Shown in pieces: positions 34,068 through 42,746 of a stretch of 64,000 nt of DNA (position 1 is the first letter of the stretch; the number at the start of each line of letters is the position of its first letter). The translations under genes and the position numbers were made by a program. The notes beneath the pieces were generated by a model. It saw only the letters and a list, made by a program, of their open reading frames with translations, did no database searches and had not been told where the DNA came from. Origin of the DNA: Candidatus Latescibacterota bacterium (GTDB lineage Bacteria; Latescibacterota; UBA2968); NCBI GenBank assembly GCA_022823725.1, contig JAJEHL010000049.1:62001-126000 (forward strand), given 5' to 3'.

Positions 34068-34409
34068 TTAGTGATCGTGATGATCGTGAATGCCAGAGGC
34101 GTATTCCGCTGTTCTGGCGTCCAGTTGTTTCCGGCTGATTAAGCCCTGGGCAATGACCAATTCTTCGAGGGAGGCGACCCATCGGGCATAGTAGCTCGAT
34201 GGGTCGTTGTTTTGTTCTGCTGCCGCGATTTCCGAAGCCAATTGGGAACTGAACTCACGCCATTCGTAGAGGTCTTTTTCGTTGAGTGCAACGGCAAGGC
34301 CAAAAGCGCGCGCTTCCCAGGGTGCCTGAAAAACGAGTTCTCCATTTTCTCTGGGCAGGGCGATTTTTGCTTCCATGGTGGCGATTTTTTTGTCGGTTTT
34401 TTGCGTCAT
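34068..34409 (-). CDS. Nitrile hydratase accessory/activator protein
   Basis: A 113-residue protein resembling the small nitrile hydratase accessory family, itself like the N-terminal part of the beta subunit (ENGELVFQAPWEARAFGLAVAL, SYYARWVASLEELVIAQGLI). Such proteins deliver cobalt to the alpha subunit or exchange it. The C-terminus ends GIHDHHDH, a His/Asp tail that could bind metal. It follows the alpha subunit by 7 bases, in the order beta-alpha-accessory usual for cobalt-type enzymes. Confidence 0.85.
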   Translation of the reverse strand: MTQKTDKKIATMEAKIALPRENGELVFQAPWEARAFGLAVALNEKDLYEWREFSSQLASEIAAAEQNNDPSSYYARWVASLEELVIAQGLISRKQLDARTAEYASGIHDHHDH

Positions 34410-34416
34410 TTTGGTC

Positions 34417-35010
34417 TCACTTTGAAGGCGATTCGATTTTGGCGACGCCGATCATTGAGTCGCGCGTGACAAGTGAGATGAGTTGTTCTTCGGTGTAGTC
34501 TTCTGTGCCAGCAGGGCGTTCGGGCAGGACCATGTAGCGGAGGTCCGAGTTGCTGTCCCAGACGCGGATTTCTACGGTATCGGGCAGGTTGAGGTCAAAT
34601 TCCAGCAAGACGGCTCTCGGCTCTCGTACGGCACGAGAGCGGTAAGCGTAGGATTTGTACCAGTTCGGAGGCAAGCCGAGTACAGACCAGGGATAACAGG
34701 AGCACAGGGTACAGACGACGAGGTGGTGGACGTCTGGGGTGTTTTCGATTACGACGATTTTGGCACCGTGCGCGCTGTCAAAACCCAGTTCGGCAATGGC
34801 CGCTCTGCCATCCTCGAGTAGCCGTCGCTTGTAGTCCGGGTCGGTCCAGGCGCGGGCAACTACTCTGGCGCCGTTGAGGGGACCTACGTCTTTTTCGTAT
34901 TTTTCTACAACTTCGTCTATAATGTCCTCTGTAATCAATCCCTTTTCGATGAGGAGCGATTCAAGCGCTCTGGTGCGCAGGGCAGTGTCGGTTTGGGCAG
35001 TTGTGTTCAT
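34417..35010 (-). CDS. nthA: Nitrile hydratase alpha subunit, cobalt type
   Basis: A 197-residue alpha subunit that, with the beta subunit, hydrates nitriles to amides. The metal-binding claw is VCTLCSC, with Cys100, Cys103, Ser104 and Cys105. Thr in the second position indicates the non-corrin cobalt form (iron enzymes have Ser there). Thiocyanate hydrolase uses the same motif and is a less likely alternative. It lies between beta and accessory genes. Confidence 0.93.
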   Translation of the reverse strand: MNTTAQTDTALRTRALESLLIEKGLITEDIIDEVVEKYEKDVGPLNGARVVARAWTDPDYKRRLLEDGRAAIAELGFDSAHGAKIVVIENTPDVHHLVVCTLCSCYPWSVLGLPPNWYKSYAYRSRAVREPRAVLLEFDLNLPDTVEIRVWDSNSDLRYMVLPERPAGTEDYTEEQLISLVTRDSMIGVAKIESPSK

Positions 35011-35040
35011 AACAAGAAATCCTTTAATGATTGGGGACGG

Positions 35041-35712
35041 TTAAACGGGTTCCAGATAACTTTCCCACATGTCCAGATAGACGGCACTTTTTGTTTCGGC
35101 GGCACTACCCCATAGTTCCGAGGCTTCAAAGCGCACGGCGTATAAGGGTTGCTGGCGGTTTGTACACCCTGTGGGCAGTTCGGCATCTTGGAGATTGTAG
35201 ATGCCGTAGTAATTGGTGACGGTGCCGTATTTGCCCCGCACGTATCGAGGGAGTCGGGTGTGGCCTTCGGGATGGATATTGCGCGATCTTACGCGGTCGC
35301 CATTGGAAAATTGCGGCTGGATGTCCGTTTTCTGTTGGGGAGGGGTAGCAGGGCGAGATCGCACGAGTTCTGCTCTGACGGCATCGGGGGCGGGGTGTAC
35401 CGGGGTTTCGGCATTGGGATTGTTCTTGAAGAGTGCCATCCGCGTTTCCATTTCTTCCGGGGTCAGGACGCCAGCGTCGATCAGTCCTTTGATACGGGAG
35501 TACAGCCATTTTTCGTAATAGCTGGATGAGAGATAGTGCGCGGGATCCATGTTTTCGATATTGTTGCGGGAGCCTCCGGGGATCGGTACAGGTGTGGCTA
35601 CGGATATGGCGAGTACCCGGCTTTCCCAGGGGTGGTGAAATAAGGGTTCGTTTTCTTCGCGCTCTATGGGACCAAATCCGTGCATCCCGCCCATGTCGTG
35701 AATGCCGTCCAT
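35041..35712 (-). CDS. nthB: Nitrile hydratase beta subunit
   Basis: A 223-residue beta subunit. MDGIHDMGGMHGFGPI with HHPWESRVLA is the standard N-terminus, YYEKWLYSRIKGLIDAGVLTPEE the helical part, and GDRVRSRNIHPEGHTRLPRYVRGKYGTV the C-terminal SH3-like barrel. CACAGGAG stands 5 bases before the ATG. It opens the three-gene operon; the 79-base upstream gap is A+T-rich, with TTGACT as a possible -35. No amidase gene is adjacent. Confidence 0.93.
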   Translation of the reverse strand: MDGIHDMGGMHGFGPIEREENEPLFHHPWESRVLAISVATPVPIPGGSRNNIENMDPAHYLSSSYYEKWLYSRIKGLIDAGVLTPEEMETRMALFKNNPNAETPVHPAPDAVRAELVRSRPATPPQQKTDIQPQFSNGDRVRSRNIHPEGHTRLPRYVRGKYGTVTNYYGIYNLQDAELPTGCTNRQQPLYAVRFEASELWGSAAETKSAVYLDMWESYLEPV

Positions 35713-35791
35713 GTTTGCTCCTGTGGTTAGCTGTTGTGTATGTTTATTGGGTTTTCAATATTTGGAGAATAATATATACAGTCAATCGCTT

Positions 35792-37060
35792 CTAATCAAT
35801 GATCTTAAATGTGGTAGATTTGGCAACTTGTACGTTTGCATTTAAGTCCGAAATTTTTACTTCCAATTCGTACATGCCCTGTGCGGAGTCCGTGACGTCG
35901 ATCTCCAGATAGCTCAATTCAGATTCTGTTTCACCCACCTGTTCATAAGAAACGGTGAATTCTTTTTCGCTGACGATTCCCAGCAGTTTTCCGACAGATT
36001 GCAACACGCGCACAGCCGGTGCTTGTCCTTGCGCTGGCGCAATCCGATAGTGCATCTGGTAGCGCGTCTGTCCAAACGTATCTTTTTTCAGTCCGTAAAT
36101 CTCGTAATAAACCGCAATGGGTTGCCCAGCAGAGAAAGATTTTGAGGGCTGGGGAATGATGTTCAGAGAGTCAGCTTTCTGTTCTCCGATTCGATTTGCC
36201 AATTCAATATCGCTGAGCATCAATCCGTCTCCTGCATAGGATTCCACGTCAATGGCCTGCCTTTGGGTGCCGAGCTTGTTTCCTGCTGTGTCGTGTACTT
36301 GAACGCCGAGATAATAACGGCCTGGGGGAATATTCACGGTTAGTCGATCTACGATTTTATCTGTGTGGTCAGATATATTGGAGAAGGGTTCAACTTTTTG
36401 AAAAACTGGCGTCCAGGTCGTGTCAAAGAGCGCGAGACCGCGTTCAAATCGCGTTGTTTTAGACTGTTCGGGAACTGGCAAGCCGTAATAAATTTCAAGA
36501 CGGGTCTGGCCTTGTTCTCCGCGAAAATCTGCCAGGGCAGAATAGAAGTTCAGGGTTCCTCTGCGTAGCTCAAATAGAGAGGGTTCGCGGCCAATAGCAC
36601 GGTTGACAATATCTTCTGGCCTCCGCTGGTTCCAGACCACGGCATTGGCTCTGGATTCGGCTCGTATGGATAAAGGTGTTGGATAGTCGAAATCGCCGCC
36701 TCGTGTCAGCGATGTAAATACGATCTCAATGCCCCCGTTGACTTCTGGATAGATCCAATATTCCCAGGGTGTATTCCCATCCACTGGAAAAAGTGGATAT
36801 CCGCGAAGATGTTCTGCACTTATTCCCGCATCCCGGTTGGATAACGGCATGTCGGTCAAAAGTCTATCGCGGACGATATGAGCACCGCGGTCGCGTACTA
36901 CCCTTGATCCGTATTCAACACTTTCAAAATCCGAGAGTTCAATCCTGTCCTGCATAACGCCCGTCGCGGGATCCACATTTGCGTACGGTTCTCGCGCCGA
37001 TGTTCGGATGCGCTGGATATTGGCAATCAGTTCTTTTCGCACATCATCGGTCAGCGACAT
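35792..37060 (-). CDS. C-terminal part of the GWxTD protein
   Basis: 422 residues counted from an internal Met at 37060; the frame continues upstream to the TAG at 37175. It is beta-rich: two or three immunoglobulin-like sheets (RYYLGVQVHDTAGNKLGT, AYSFSAGQPI-type strands, YLEIDVTDSAQGMYELEVKI), as in the C-termini of long GWxTD proteins. No ribosome site precedes 37060, so independent expression is doubtful. Confidence 0.55.
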   Translation of the reverse strand: MSLTDDVRKELIANIQRIRTSAREPYANVDPATGVMQDRIELSDFESVEYGSRVVRDRGAHIVRDRLLTDMPLSNRDAGISAEHLRGYPLFPVDGNTPWEYWIYPEVNGGIEIVFTSLTRGGDFDYPTPLSIRAESRANAVVWNQRRPEDIVNRAIGREPSLFELRRGTLNFYSALADFRGEQGQTRLEIYYGLPVPEQSKTTRFERGLALFDTTWTPVFQKVEPFSNISDHTDKIVDRLTVNIPPGRYYLGVQVHDTAGNKLGTQRQAIDVESYAGDGLMLSDIELANRIGEQKADSLNIIPQPSKSFSAGQPIAVYYEIYGLKKDTFGQTRYQMHYRIAPAQGQAPAVRVLQSVGKLLGIVSEKEFTVSYEQVGETESELSYLEIDVTDSAQGMYELEVKISDLNANVQVAKSTTFKIID

Positions 37061-37174
37061 CAGCAGGCGTTCTTTTACGCGTACTGCTGCGGGGTCAACC
37101 TCAAATCGTATGTTGTCAGATCGGCTCCAGTGCGCTGGATGACCATACCGGATATAGATTTCACCGCGGCGATC

Positions 37175-38428
37175 CTAGGGCGCTTGAGACGAGAAGAAGT
37201 GACGGCGCGCATACATGATTCTGCGGATATGTTCGACCAACCACTCGTTTTCAGGGGTTGCAGGGGTGGGATCGCGGCGCTGCCAGAATGCTCTGACATA
37301 AGCTGCGCGTTCTTCGATTGACAAGGCATTAAAGGTGTGAATTTCTTCGGGTGAAGCGACGATGCGAATGTCTTCAAACATCGCCCGATTGTGTTCATCT
37401 AATCCCTCGAGATAGGCGACTGCGGTCTGTTCCGCCATTGGCGTATTTTTGAGCTGGATATAGGCTTCAAAGAGCATTGGCAAAACGGGTTTTTGGAGGT
37501 CCGTTCGTTTTTTCAGGACGGGCTGCAGGATTTCAACCGCGCGTGCAGGTTGACCGATTTTGAATGCTGTGATGCCCAGGCGAAATTGCGCGGTGGTGTG
37601 AGAGGGATCAGCTTCCAATTGCTTTTCATAAGCGTCTTCGGCTTTTTCAAATTTGCCTCTGGATTCGTAAAAAACACCCAGCTTAAAATACGTGTCTGAA
37701 TATTCTGGAGACCGTTTGATCAATTTTTTGAGGCTGTTTTCTGCATCCACGCTTTTCATTATCAAATCGCACATTGATAGGCTGTAATAGGCGGCGCTGT
37801 ATTTGCGGTCCCAGGCCATTGCCTCCAGCAATAGCTTTCTCGCGCGCCATCGATGTTTGGGGACGCGCAGAAGTGATAGTGCCCTGCCATTTCTGGCTTC
37901 GAATAGGCGTTTGTCGCGTTCGAGTGCCTGTACAAATAGCTTTTCTGCCGCGCTTTCCCGGTTCTGTTCCAGATTGAGATAGCCGAGCGCACACATGGCG
38001 ACTGCATCTTCGGGATTGTGTGTTAGCAGGCGTGTACAAATTTGTATGGCTTCCATGATCTGGGCGGAATCGGGCGGCACAGCACCTGTCCAATAGACTT
38101 TTGGGAGTAATTTTTTTTGTTCAAAATAAGCGTCTGAAACGGAAAACCGCCGCTGCCCGAGATGGTAGCCATAGTAGTATTTGAGTACGAGCGGATTATG
38201 TGCTTGCCAGAATGTGTCTAAGAATTTCCCCTTTTGCGCGCGTGGTAGATTCAGATAAATCGTCGCAGAATCAGTACCTGCGATTTTCTCAATTAGTTGG
38301 CTTGCTGTCATGTCCTCGCTGTGACCATAGCTTTTCTGAAGTACGGGTTCGGATATTTGCCCTTCGACATTCTGGACTAAAGATAGGATGACCAATGCTC
38401 CGATATACGATCTGATGGCAAAAGACAT
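37175..38428 (-). CDS. N-terminal part of the GWxTD protein (signal peptide, TPRs)
   Basis: 417 residues as read to the TAG. A signal peptide (IRSYIGALVILSLVQNVEGQ) is followed by TPR units around AVAMCALGYLNLEQNRESAAE and YFKLGVFYESRGKFEKAEDAYEKQ. The final 40 residues are the first half of a GWxTD domain (AFWQRRDPTP). Alone it would be an exported TPR scaffold lacking the second half of the domain. Confidence 0.8.
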   Translation of the reverse strand: MSFAIRSYIGALVILSLVQNVEGQISEPVLQKSYGHSEDMTASQLIEKIAGTDSATIYLNLPRAQKGKFLDTFWQAHNPLVLKYYYGYHLGQRRFSVSDAYFEQKKLLPKVYWTGAVPPDSAQIMEAIQICTRLLTHNPEDAVAMCALGYLNLEQNRESAAEKLFVQALERDKRLFEARNGRALSLLRVPKHRWRARKLLLEAMAWDRKYSAAYYSLSMCDLIMKSVDAENSLKKLIKRSPEYSDTYFKLGVFYESRGKFEKAEDAYEKQLEADPSHTTAQFRLGITAFKIGQPARAVEILQPVLKKRTDLQKPVLPMLFEAYIQLKNTPMAEQTAVAYLEGLDEHNRAMFEDIRIVASPEEIHTFNALSIEERAAYVRAFWQRRDPTPATPENEWLVEHIRRIMYARRHFFSSQAP

Positions 38429-38455
38429 ATAGAGGCTCCTCTGGTCAGTGGAAGA

Positions 38456-39343
38456 TCAAAGTACGAGCAGAACGCCGGCCACGCAGAGCGCAACGCCTGT
38501 GAGGAGGCGGAGCGTGATTTGTTCTTTCAGAAAGATTACGGCCAGAATAAGTGCAAGGACGGGCGTCGCGGTTGTCAGGGTTGCTGTTTTGGCGGGTCCG
38601 ATGAAGAGTACGGCTTCGACATAGAAGAAAGATCCGAAGCCCATGCCCAAAAGTCCGGTTATAGCAATCAGAATAAATGTACGCCATCCGATGTCGCGCA
38701 GGTTGCCGCGTCCCTGATTGAGCCGCCAAATGCCAAATAATGCCAGAGCTACGAGCGGCATTCGCACGCTGTTGGCCTGGATACTGGTGAGATGTGCCAT
38801 CGCGGGTTTGAGCATGGTGGTGCTCAAACCCCAGAGCAAGGATGTGATGAGTGCGAAAGCTATCCCGCGTTTGAGGCGTATGGGGTGTTCTTGTGTCTTT
38901 GTAGGATTTTGGCGCGGTTGTTGAGAGAGTAAGATAACGCCGGATGCAGCCAATACACAGCCAAAAATAAAGGTATGGGTGACGGGTACATCGAGCAGCA
39001 ATTGCTCCCAAATCAACGTGGTTATTGGAAGCGTGCCAACCAAAGCCATTGTGCGCGATACGCCAATTTCTTTCATGGCGTGTAAATAGAGTTGGTCGCC
39101 AATGACAATGCCGATGAATACGGAGCCGATCAAAAGGCCCCATTCGTGTAGCGGTACGTTGACCAGTGTGGATAGAGGGGGACCAAAGGGCAATAGCATC
39201 CAAAAAAAAGGCCCAGAAATCCCACAGCGGATGGCCGTGATGAGTGCCGATGGCTGGTGCTGGGATAGCGTTCTTAAGACGAGGCTGGTAGATGCCCATA
39301 CCAGTGATGCCCCGAGCGCAACTCCTTCGCCGTAATTGATCAC
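38456..39343 (-). CDS. EamA/DMT family transporter
   Basis: A 295-residue inner-membrane protein with ten hydrophobic helices in two EamA repeats (EGVALGASLVWASTSLVLRTL and GIAFALITSLLWGLSTTMLKP mark their starts). Family members export or import amino acids, nucleosides or other metabolites. The substrate is not evident. A second, overlapping frame on this strand (38445-39443) has no membrane pattern and is a shadow. The tRNA-Leu terminator lies upstream. Confidence 0.88.
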   Translation of the reverse strand: MINYGEGVALGASLVWASTSLVLRTLSQHQPSALITAIRCGISGPFFWMLLPFGPPLSTLVNVPLHEWGLLIGSVFIGIVIGDQLYLHAMKEIGVSRTMALVGTLPITTLIWEQLLLDVPVTHTFIFGCVLAASGVILLSQQPRQNPTKTQEHPIRLKRGIAFALITSLLWGLSTTMLKPAMAHLTSIQANSVRMPLVALALFGIWRLNQGRGNLRDIGWRTFILIAITGLLGMGFGSFFYVEAVLFIGPAKTATLTTATPVLALILAVIFLKEQITLRLLTGVALCVAGVLLVL

Positions 39344-39361
39344 CTGCGCTCCGTTGTGTAT

Positions 39362-39394
39362 AAAAAAGGGTTATGCCAGGTGGCATAACCCTTT
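39362..39394 (-). terminator. Terminator of tRNA-Leu(CAG)
   Basis: AAAGGGTTATGCCA (39365-39378) and its exact complement at 39381-39394 form a stem of up to 14 bases. On the minus strand it is followed by TTTTTTA, 22 bases after the tRNA 3' end. Confidence 0.85.
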
Positions 39395-39415
39395 GCGTCT
39401 TTATGTAAGAATTTA

Positions 39416-39502
39416 TGGTGCCGAAGGTGGGATTCGAACCCACACGGGCCTAAGCCCACGGCGCCCTGAACGCCGCACGTCTACCAATTCCATCACTTCG
39501 GC
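39416..39502 (-). tRNA. tRNA-Leu (anticodon CAG)
   Basis: An 87-base class II tRNA. Acceptor GCCGAAG pairs with CTTCGGC; the anticodon stem CGGCG/CGCCG encloses loop TTCAGGG (anticodon CAG). A long variable arm (GGGCTTAGGCCC) and GGTTCGAATCC follow. CCA is encoded (39416-39418). Confidence 0.96.
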
Positions 39503-39523
39503 ACCTGATCCTGTGTGAAGGCA

Positions 39524-39552
39524 AATATATCAAATCGCCTATGGGTTGTCAA
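39524..39552 (-). promoter_or_regulatory. Promoter of tRNA-Leu(CAG)
   Basis: Read on the minus strand, TTGACA (39552-39547) and TATATT (39529-39524) have a 17-base spacer and stand 22 bases before the tRNA 5' end. Confidence 0.75.
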
Positions 39553-39570
39553 GACGGTGAGCGAGCCGCG

Positions 39571-40530
39571 TTATGGCATGGCAGCAAGGGCGGCGAATAG
39601 CGCTTTGATGTAGCCCACGGAGTAAGCCAGCCCGCCAGTGGTGGGGCCGTTGTCGCCTTCGAGTCCGGGTATGTGGTCGGGATTCAGGCAGCCATCGAAG
39701 CCCACGCGGTTGAGTTCCCGCAAGAGCTTAAACATGTTCATGTCGCCGTCGTCGAGCAGGGTTTCTTCAAAGCCGCGCGCTGTGGCGAATGAGCCGCGCA
39801 CATTGCGGAAGTGTACCATAAAGATCCGGCCTTTGCGGCCGTAGTTGTTAATTTCGTCGAGGACGAGCGGTGAGCCGCCCGCTTCGGCGCGGGTGCCGCA
39901 GCAGTAGAGGTAGCCCACTTGCGCGCTGGGAAAGGCGTCTATGACGCGGTGAAATCCCAGGCCGCCGAATGGGGTGTCCGGGTTGGGAGAGTCGGAGGGG
40001 TGAATGGCGATCTTAATCCCGGTTTCTTCGGCGATGGGCACGAGGTGTTCATAGACGATGCAGAAGTGTTTCCACCAGTCTTGCAGGGCTTCGTAATCGG
40101 GTGTCTCGGGCACGGGATTGGTCAGTGCCTGACTTTCGCCGCGCGAGAGATATCCGCCACGGTGTTCAGATCGGTAGCGAAACATGAGTTCGTTAAAAGT
40201 GTCACCCCAGAATCGCTGTCGGGCAATGGGTACGCCTGCTTCGCCAAGTATGCGCAGTGCCGTACATGTATTTTCGAGTTCTTTTTCGCCGCCGGGTTGA
40301 TCGGTCATAAATTTTTCCGTGATATTTGGCAGGCTGACGCGGTTGATCGACAGGCCCCAGGATTGGATTTTTTTCTTCATTTTTAGAAGTTCATCCAGGT
40401 CGGGGTATCCCTGTTCTACAACGCCGGGAATGTCCGTATCAGTCCCAAAATCGAGGGCGTCAGCGCCGAGTTGGGTGACAAATCGCAGATACGAATCGGA
40501 AAGTTCGCGGTGCCAGACGGAAATTTTCAT
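39571..40530 (-). CDS. Mannonate dehydratase (UxuA)-like sugar enzyme
   Basis: A 319-residue TIM barrel. The order ISVWHRELSDSYLRFVTQLG, IAIHPSDSPNPDTPFGG, YLYCCGTRAEAGGSP, MVHFRNVRGSF and GCLNPDHIPGLEGDN follows the UxuA-like pattern (metal-binding Cys/His/Asp), though it is shorter than classic UxuA. It may dehydrate D-mannonate or a similar aldonic acid. AAGGAGG precedes the ATG at 40530, which overlaps the stop of heme A synthase (ATGA). A longer in-frame start at 40569 lies inside ctaA. Confidence 0.72.
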   Translation of the reverse strand: MKISVWHRELSDSYLRFVTQLGADALDFGTDTDIPGVVEQGYPDLDELLKMKKKIQSWGLSINRVSLPNITEKFMTDQPGGEKELENTCTALRILGEAGVPIARQRFWGDTFNELMFRYRSEHRGGYLSRGESQALTNPVPETPDYEALQDWWKHFCIVYEHLVPIAEETGIKIAIHPSDSPNPDTPFGGLGFHRVIDAFPSAQVGYLYCCGTRAEAGGSPLVLDEINNYGRKGRIFMVHFRNVRGSFATARGFEETLLDDGDMNMFKLLRELNRVGFDGCLNPDHIPGLEGDNGPTTGGLAYSVGYIKALFAALAAMP

Positions 40531-41468
40531 GAAGACCTCCTTGTGTTGGTGGCTCTCAGTGTGAGCCACAGGGTATAGACCGCGCAGATAAGCAGGGCCG
40601 AGGTTACGAGATGGAGTACTTGAAAAACGCGGGGTAGGCCGCCATAAGCCAGAGCAATGCCAGTGGCTGCCTGGAATAGGATGAGGGCGAGGGCGAGATG
40701 GCTGCTCACTTTAAGCAGGCCTCTTATTGCATTTTTGCGTATGATATAGACGAGATAAGCGGCAACGGCAAGTACCACCCAGGTGAAGGAGCGGTGGATG
40801 TGATCCATAAGGCCAATATTGGCAATCCAGGCACTGCGAGCGACGCCCTCGCTGTTTTTGATGTAGGGATCAATGGCTTCGCGCACCTGTGTGCCGAGTA
40901 GCATTTGAAGACATACGATGATAAGGAGCATGGCCGAGAGGCGGGCGAGTAATTTGGGGGTGGGCAATGTGGGGGGAAGGCGGATGTCAACGGCGCGAAA
41001 TGTGACGTAGAGCAACAGGCATAAGAGTACCATCGCGCCTGCCATGTGCAATGTGATCATGCCGGGTTTGAGGCCGGATTTTACGACTTGCCCGCCGAGC
41101 CAGCCTTCAAAGCCCACGAGGAAGACGGCTATTAGCGAGCCGTAGAAGATGGCGGGTTGTGTTTTCCGATATGGGATGGCGCGCAAAAAGGTGGCGATGA
41201 CCAGCAGGCCGATGATCATGCCGATGAGGCGGTTGATGTATTCGATCCACATTTTGATCGGGTTGAAGTCTTCGATATTTAGCCCGCGTTCTGCGAGATA
41301 GGCCCGGTCAATGTCGTCGATACTCGAGGGGGGGAACCAGCAGCCCCAGCACCGGGGCCAGTCGGGACACCCCAGGCCCGCGCCCGATACGCGCACGAGA
41401 CTGCCAACGCCGATGAGCAAGAGGATCGCAACGAGGGTGGTGATGGCGGTTTTTTGGAATGCGTTCAT
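40527..41468 (-). CDS. ctaA: Heme A synthase (CtaA/COX15)
   Basis: A 313-residue membrane protein with about eight helices. VGSLVRVSGAGLGCPDWPRCWG is the characteristic N-terminal block, and IKMWIEYINRLIG, MITLHMAGAMVLL and MDHIHRSFTW carry heme-ligand His residues. It oxidises heme O to heme A for an aa3/caa3-type oxidase and so implies aerobic respiration. ctaB and oxidase subunits are not in the window. Its stop overlaps the mannonate dehydratase-like start. Confidence 0.93.
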   Translation of the reverse strand: MNAFQKTAITTLVAILLLIGVGSLVRVSGAGLGCPDWPRCWGCWFPPSSIDDIDRAYLAERGLNIEDFNPIKMWIEYINRLIGMIIGLLVIATFLRAIPYRKTQPAIFYGSLIAVFLVGFEGWLGGQVVKSGLKPGMITLHMAGAMVLLCLLLYVTFRAVDIRLPPTLPTPKLLARLSAMLLIIVCLQMLLGTQVREAIDPYIKNSEGVARSAWIANIGLMDHIHRSFTWVVLAVAAYLVYIIRKNAIRGLLKVSSHLALALILFQAATGIALAYGGLPRVFQVLHLVTSALLICAVYTLWLTLRATNTRRSS

Positions 41469-41480
41469 AAAACCTGCTGA

Positions 41481-41672
41481 CTACCGCTTCTCATTTAACA
41501 TTTCGTCAATGGCTTTGCGGACTGTGCGCCGCCACGCCCATTCGGACATGTCGTCCCAGTTTTCGGTATTTTTGGGTTTGCGAAAATACAGGTAGAGTTC
41601 AATACCCATATAGACCCAAAATGCGATAAAAATAAATATGAAGAGCCAGATCATAGTATATTGCGAAGTCAC
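41481..41672 (-). CDS. Small single-pass membrane protein
   Basis: Up to 63 residues: one hydrophobic helix (MIWLFIFIFIAFWVYMGI), then a charged cytoplasmic tail (RKPKNTENWDDMSEW...). The start is a GTG at 41672 or an ATG six codons later. No clear ribosome site is seen. It ends 12 bases before ctaA and may be linked to oxidase assembly (inference from position only). Confidence 0.5.
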   Translation of the reverse strand: MTSQYTMIWLFIFIFIAFWVYMGIELYLYFRKPKNTENWDDMSEWAWRRTVRKAIDEMLNEKR

Positions 41673-41774
41673 GAAACAGTGTTATGTTATAGCGACGAGG
41701 TAAAGATAAGGAAAAAGATGGGACAAGCAACAGTTGTGTTGTTCACTGTTTAAGACAGCTTATAAGGAGGAAAG

Positions 41775-42746
41775 ATGGAGTATCGCGTTTTGAGAGGGAC
41801 GGGTATTCGCGTGTCGCGTATATGTTTGGGAGCGATGACATTTGGAGATCAGGCCGATGAGGCTACGTCTATTCGCATGGTGGATACGGCTCTGGATGCC
41901 GGTGTGAATTTTATCGATACGGCAGATACTTATGTGAATGGCGTGTCCGAAGAGATTGTGGGCAAGGCACTCAAGGGCAAACGCGATCGGGTGGTTCTGG
42001 CGAGCAAGATTGCCAATTTTGTCGGGGAGGACGAGATTAAGGATCAGGGGTTGCACCGCTGGCATGTGATTCGAGGGGTGGAAGCGTGTTTGAAGCGGTT
42101 GCAGACCGATTGTCTGGATATTTTGTATTTGCACAAGCCCGATTGGAATACGCCTCTTGAGGAGACGATGGCGGCGTTTGACACTTTGGTGCAACAGGGG
42201 AAAATTATATATGTGGGGATGTCGAATTTCGCTTCATGGCAGGTGATGAAAGCGCTTTGGAAATGCGATGTGAATAATTGGTCGCCGCCTGTGGTGTTGC
42301 AGGTGCCCTATAATTTGATTACGCGGAGTATCGATGAGGAGTGCGTTGCGTTTAGTCGTGAAATGAATATTGGGATGGCTGTATATAATCCGCTTGCAGC
42401 GGGCATGCTGACGGGCAAGCACAAGCGGGATACCGAACCCGCAGTGGGTACGCGTTTTGATTTGAATCGGGATTATTACGGCAGGTTCTGGCACGATCGC
42501 AATTTTGATGCGCTTGATGAATTGAATCAGATTGCTCATGCTGCGGGCAAGACGATGATTGAATTGTCTTTGCAATGGTTGATGTCTCAGTCGATTGTGG
42601 ATTCGATGATTTTGGGTGCGAGCAAGCTGGAATATCTGACACACAATATTCAGGCCGCAGATGGGCGTTTGGATGAGGATGTGTTAGAGGCTTGCGATGC
42701 GGTGTGGCGCGAAGTGCGCGGGGGGCATTTTCCGTATAATAGGTGA
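41775..42746 (+). CDS. Aldo/keto reductase
   Basis: A 323-residue NADPH-dependent oxidoreductase with an (alpha/beta)8 fold. GVNFIDTADTYVNGVSEEIVGKAL carries the catalytic Asp and Tyr, DRVVLASKI the Lys, and LYLHKPDWNTPLEETM the His. MILGASKLEYLTHNIQA is the cofactor-binding end. GGAGGAAAG lies before the ATG. It stands alone between the minus-strand ctaA run and the large envelope operon. The physiological substrate is unknown. Confidence 0.92.
   Translation: MEYRVLRGTGIRVSRICLGAMTFGDQADEATSIRMVDTALDAGVNFIDTADTYVNGVSEEIVGKALKGKRDRVVLASKIANFVGEDEIKDQGLHRWHVIRGVEACLKRLQTDCLDILYLHKPDWNTPLEETMAAFDTLVQQGKIIYVGMSNFASWQVMKALWKCDVNNWSPPVVLQVPYNLITRSIDEECVAFSREMNIGMAVYNPLAAGMLTGKHKRDTEPAVGTRFDLNRDYYGRFWHDRNFDALDELNQIAHAAGKTMIELSLQWLMSQSIVDSMILGASKLEYLTHNIQAADGRLDEDVLEACDAVWREVRGGHFPYNR

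Larger units (their letters stand above)
35792..38428 (-). pseudogene. GWxTD-domain TPR protein split by an in-frame TAG
   Basis: One frame runs from ATG 38428 to stop 35792 (879 codons) with a single internal TAG at 37175-37177. Before it comes YVRAFWQRRDPTPATPENEWL ... YARRHFFSSQAP, and directly after it DRRGEIYIRYGHPAHW, which together make the continuous core of a GWxTD domain. The stop stands where such proteins usually have Trp before DRRG, so a TGG-to-TAG change is likely. The second half has no signal peptide and no ribosome site. Many genes in the window end in TAG, so genome-wide recoding is unlikely. It is either a true nonsense mutation or a sequencing error. Confidence 0.8.

Noticed and set aside
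37175-37177. Genome-wide recoding of TAG as a sense codon
   Set aside because: Several intact genes in the window end in TAG at the normal family length (for example at 8236, 9568, 16139, 24844 and 27834).
38445-39443. A 332-codon open frame on the minus strand overlapping the EamA gene
   Set aside because: Its product is His/Arg/Thr-rich with no membrane pattern or family motif, while the overlapping 38456-39343 frame is a clear ten-helix transporter.
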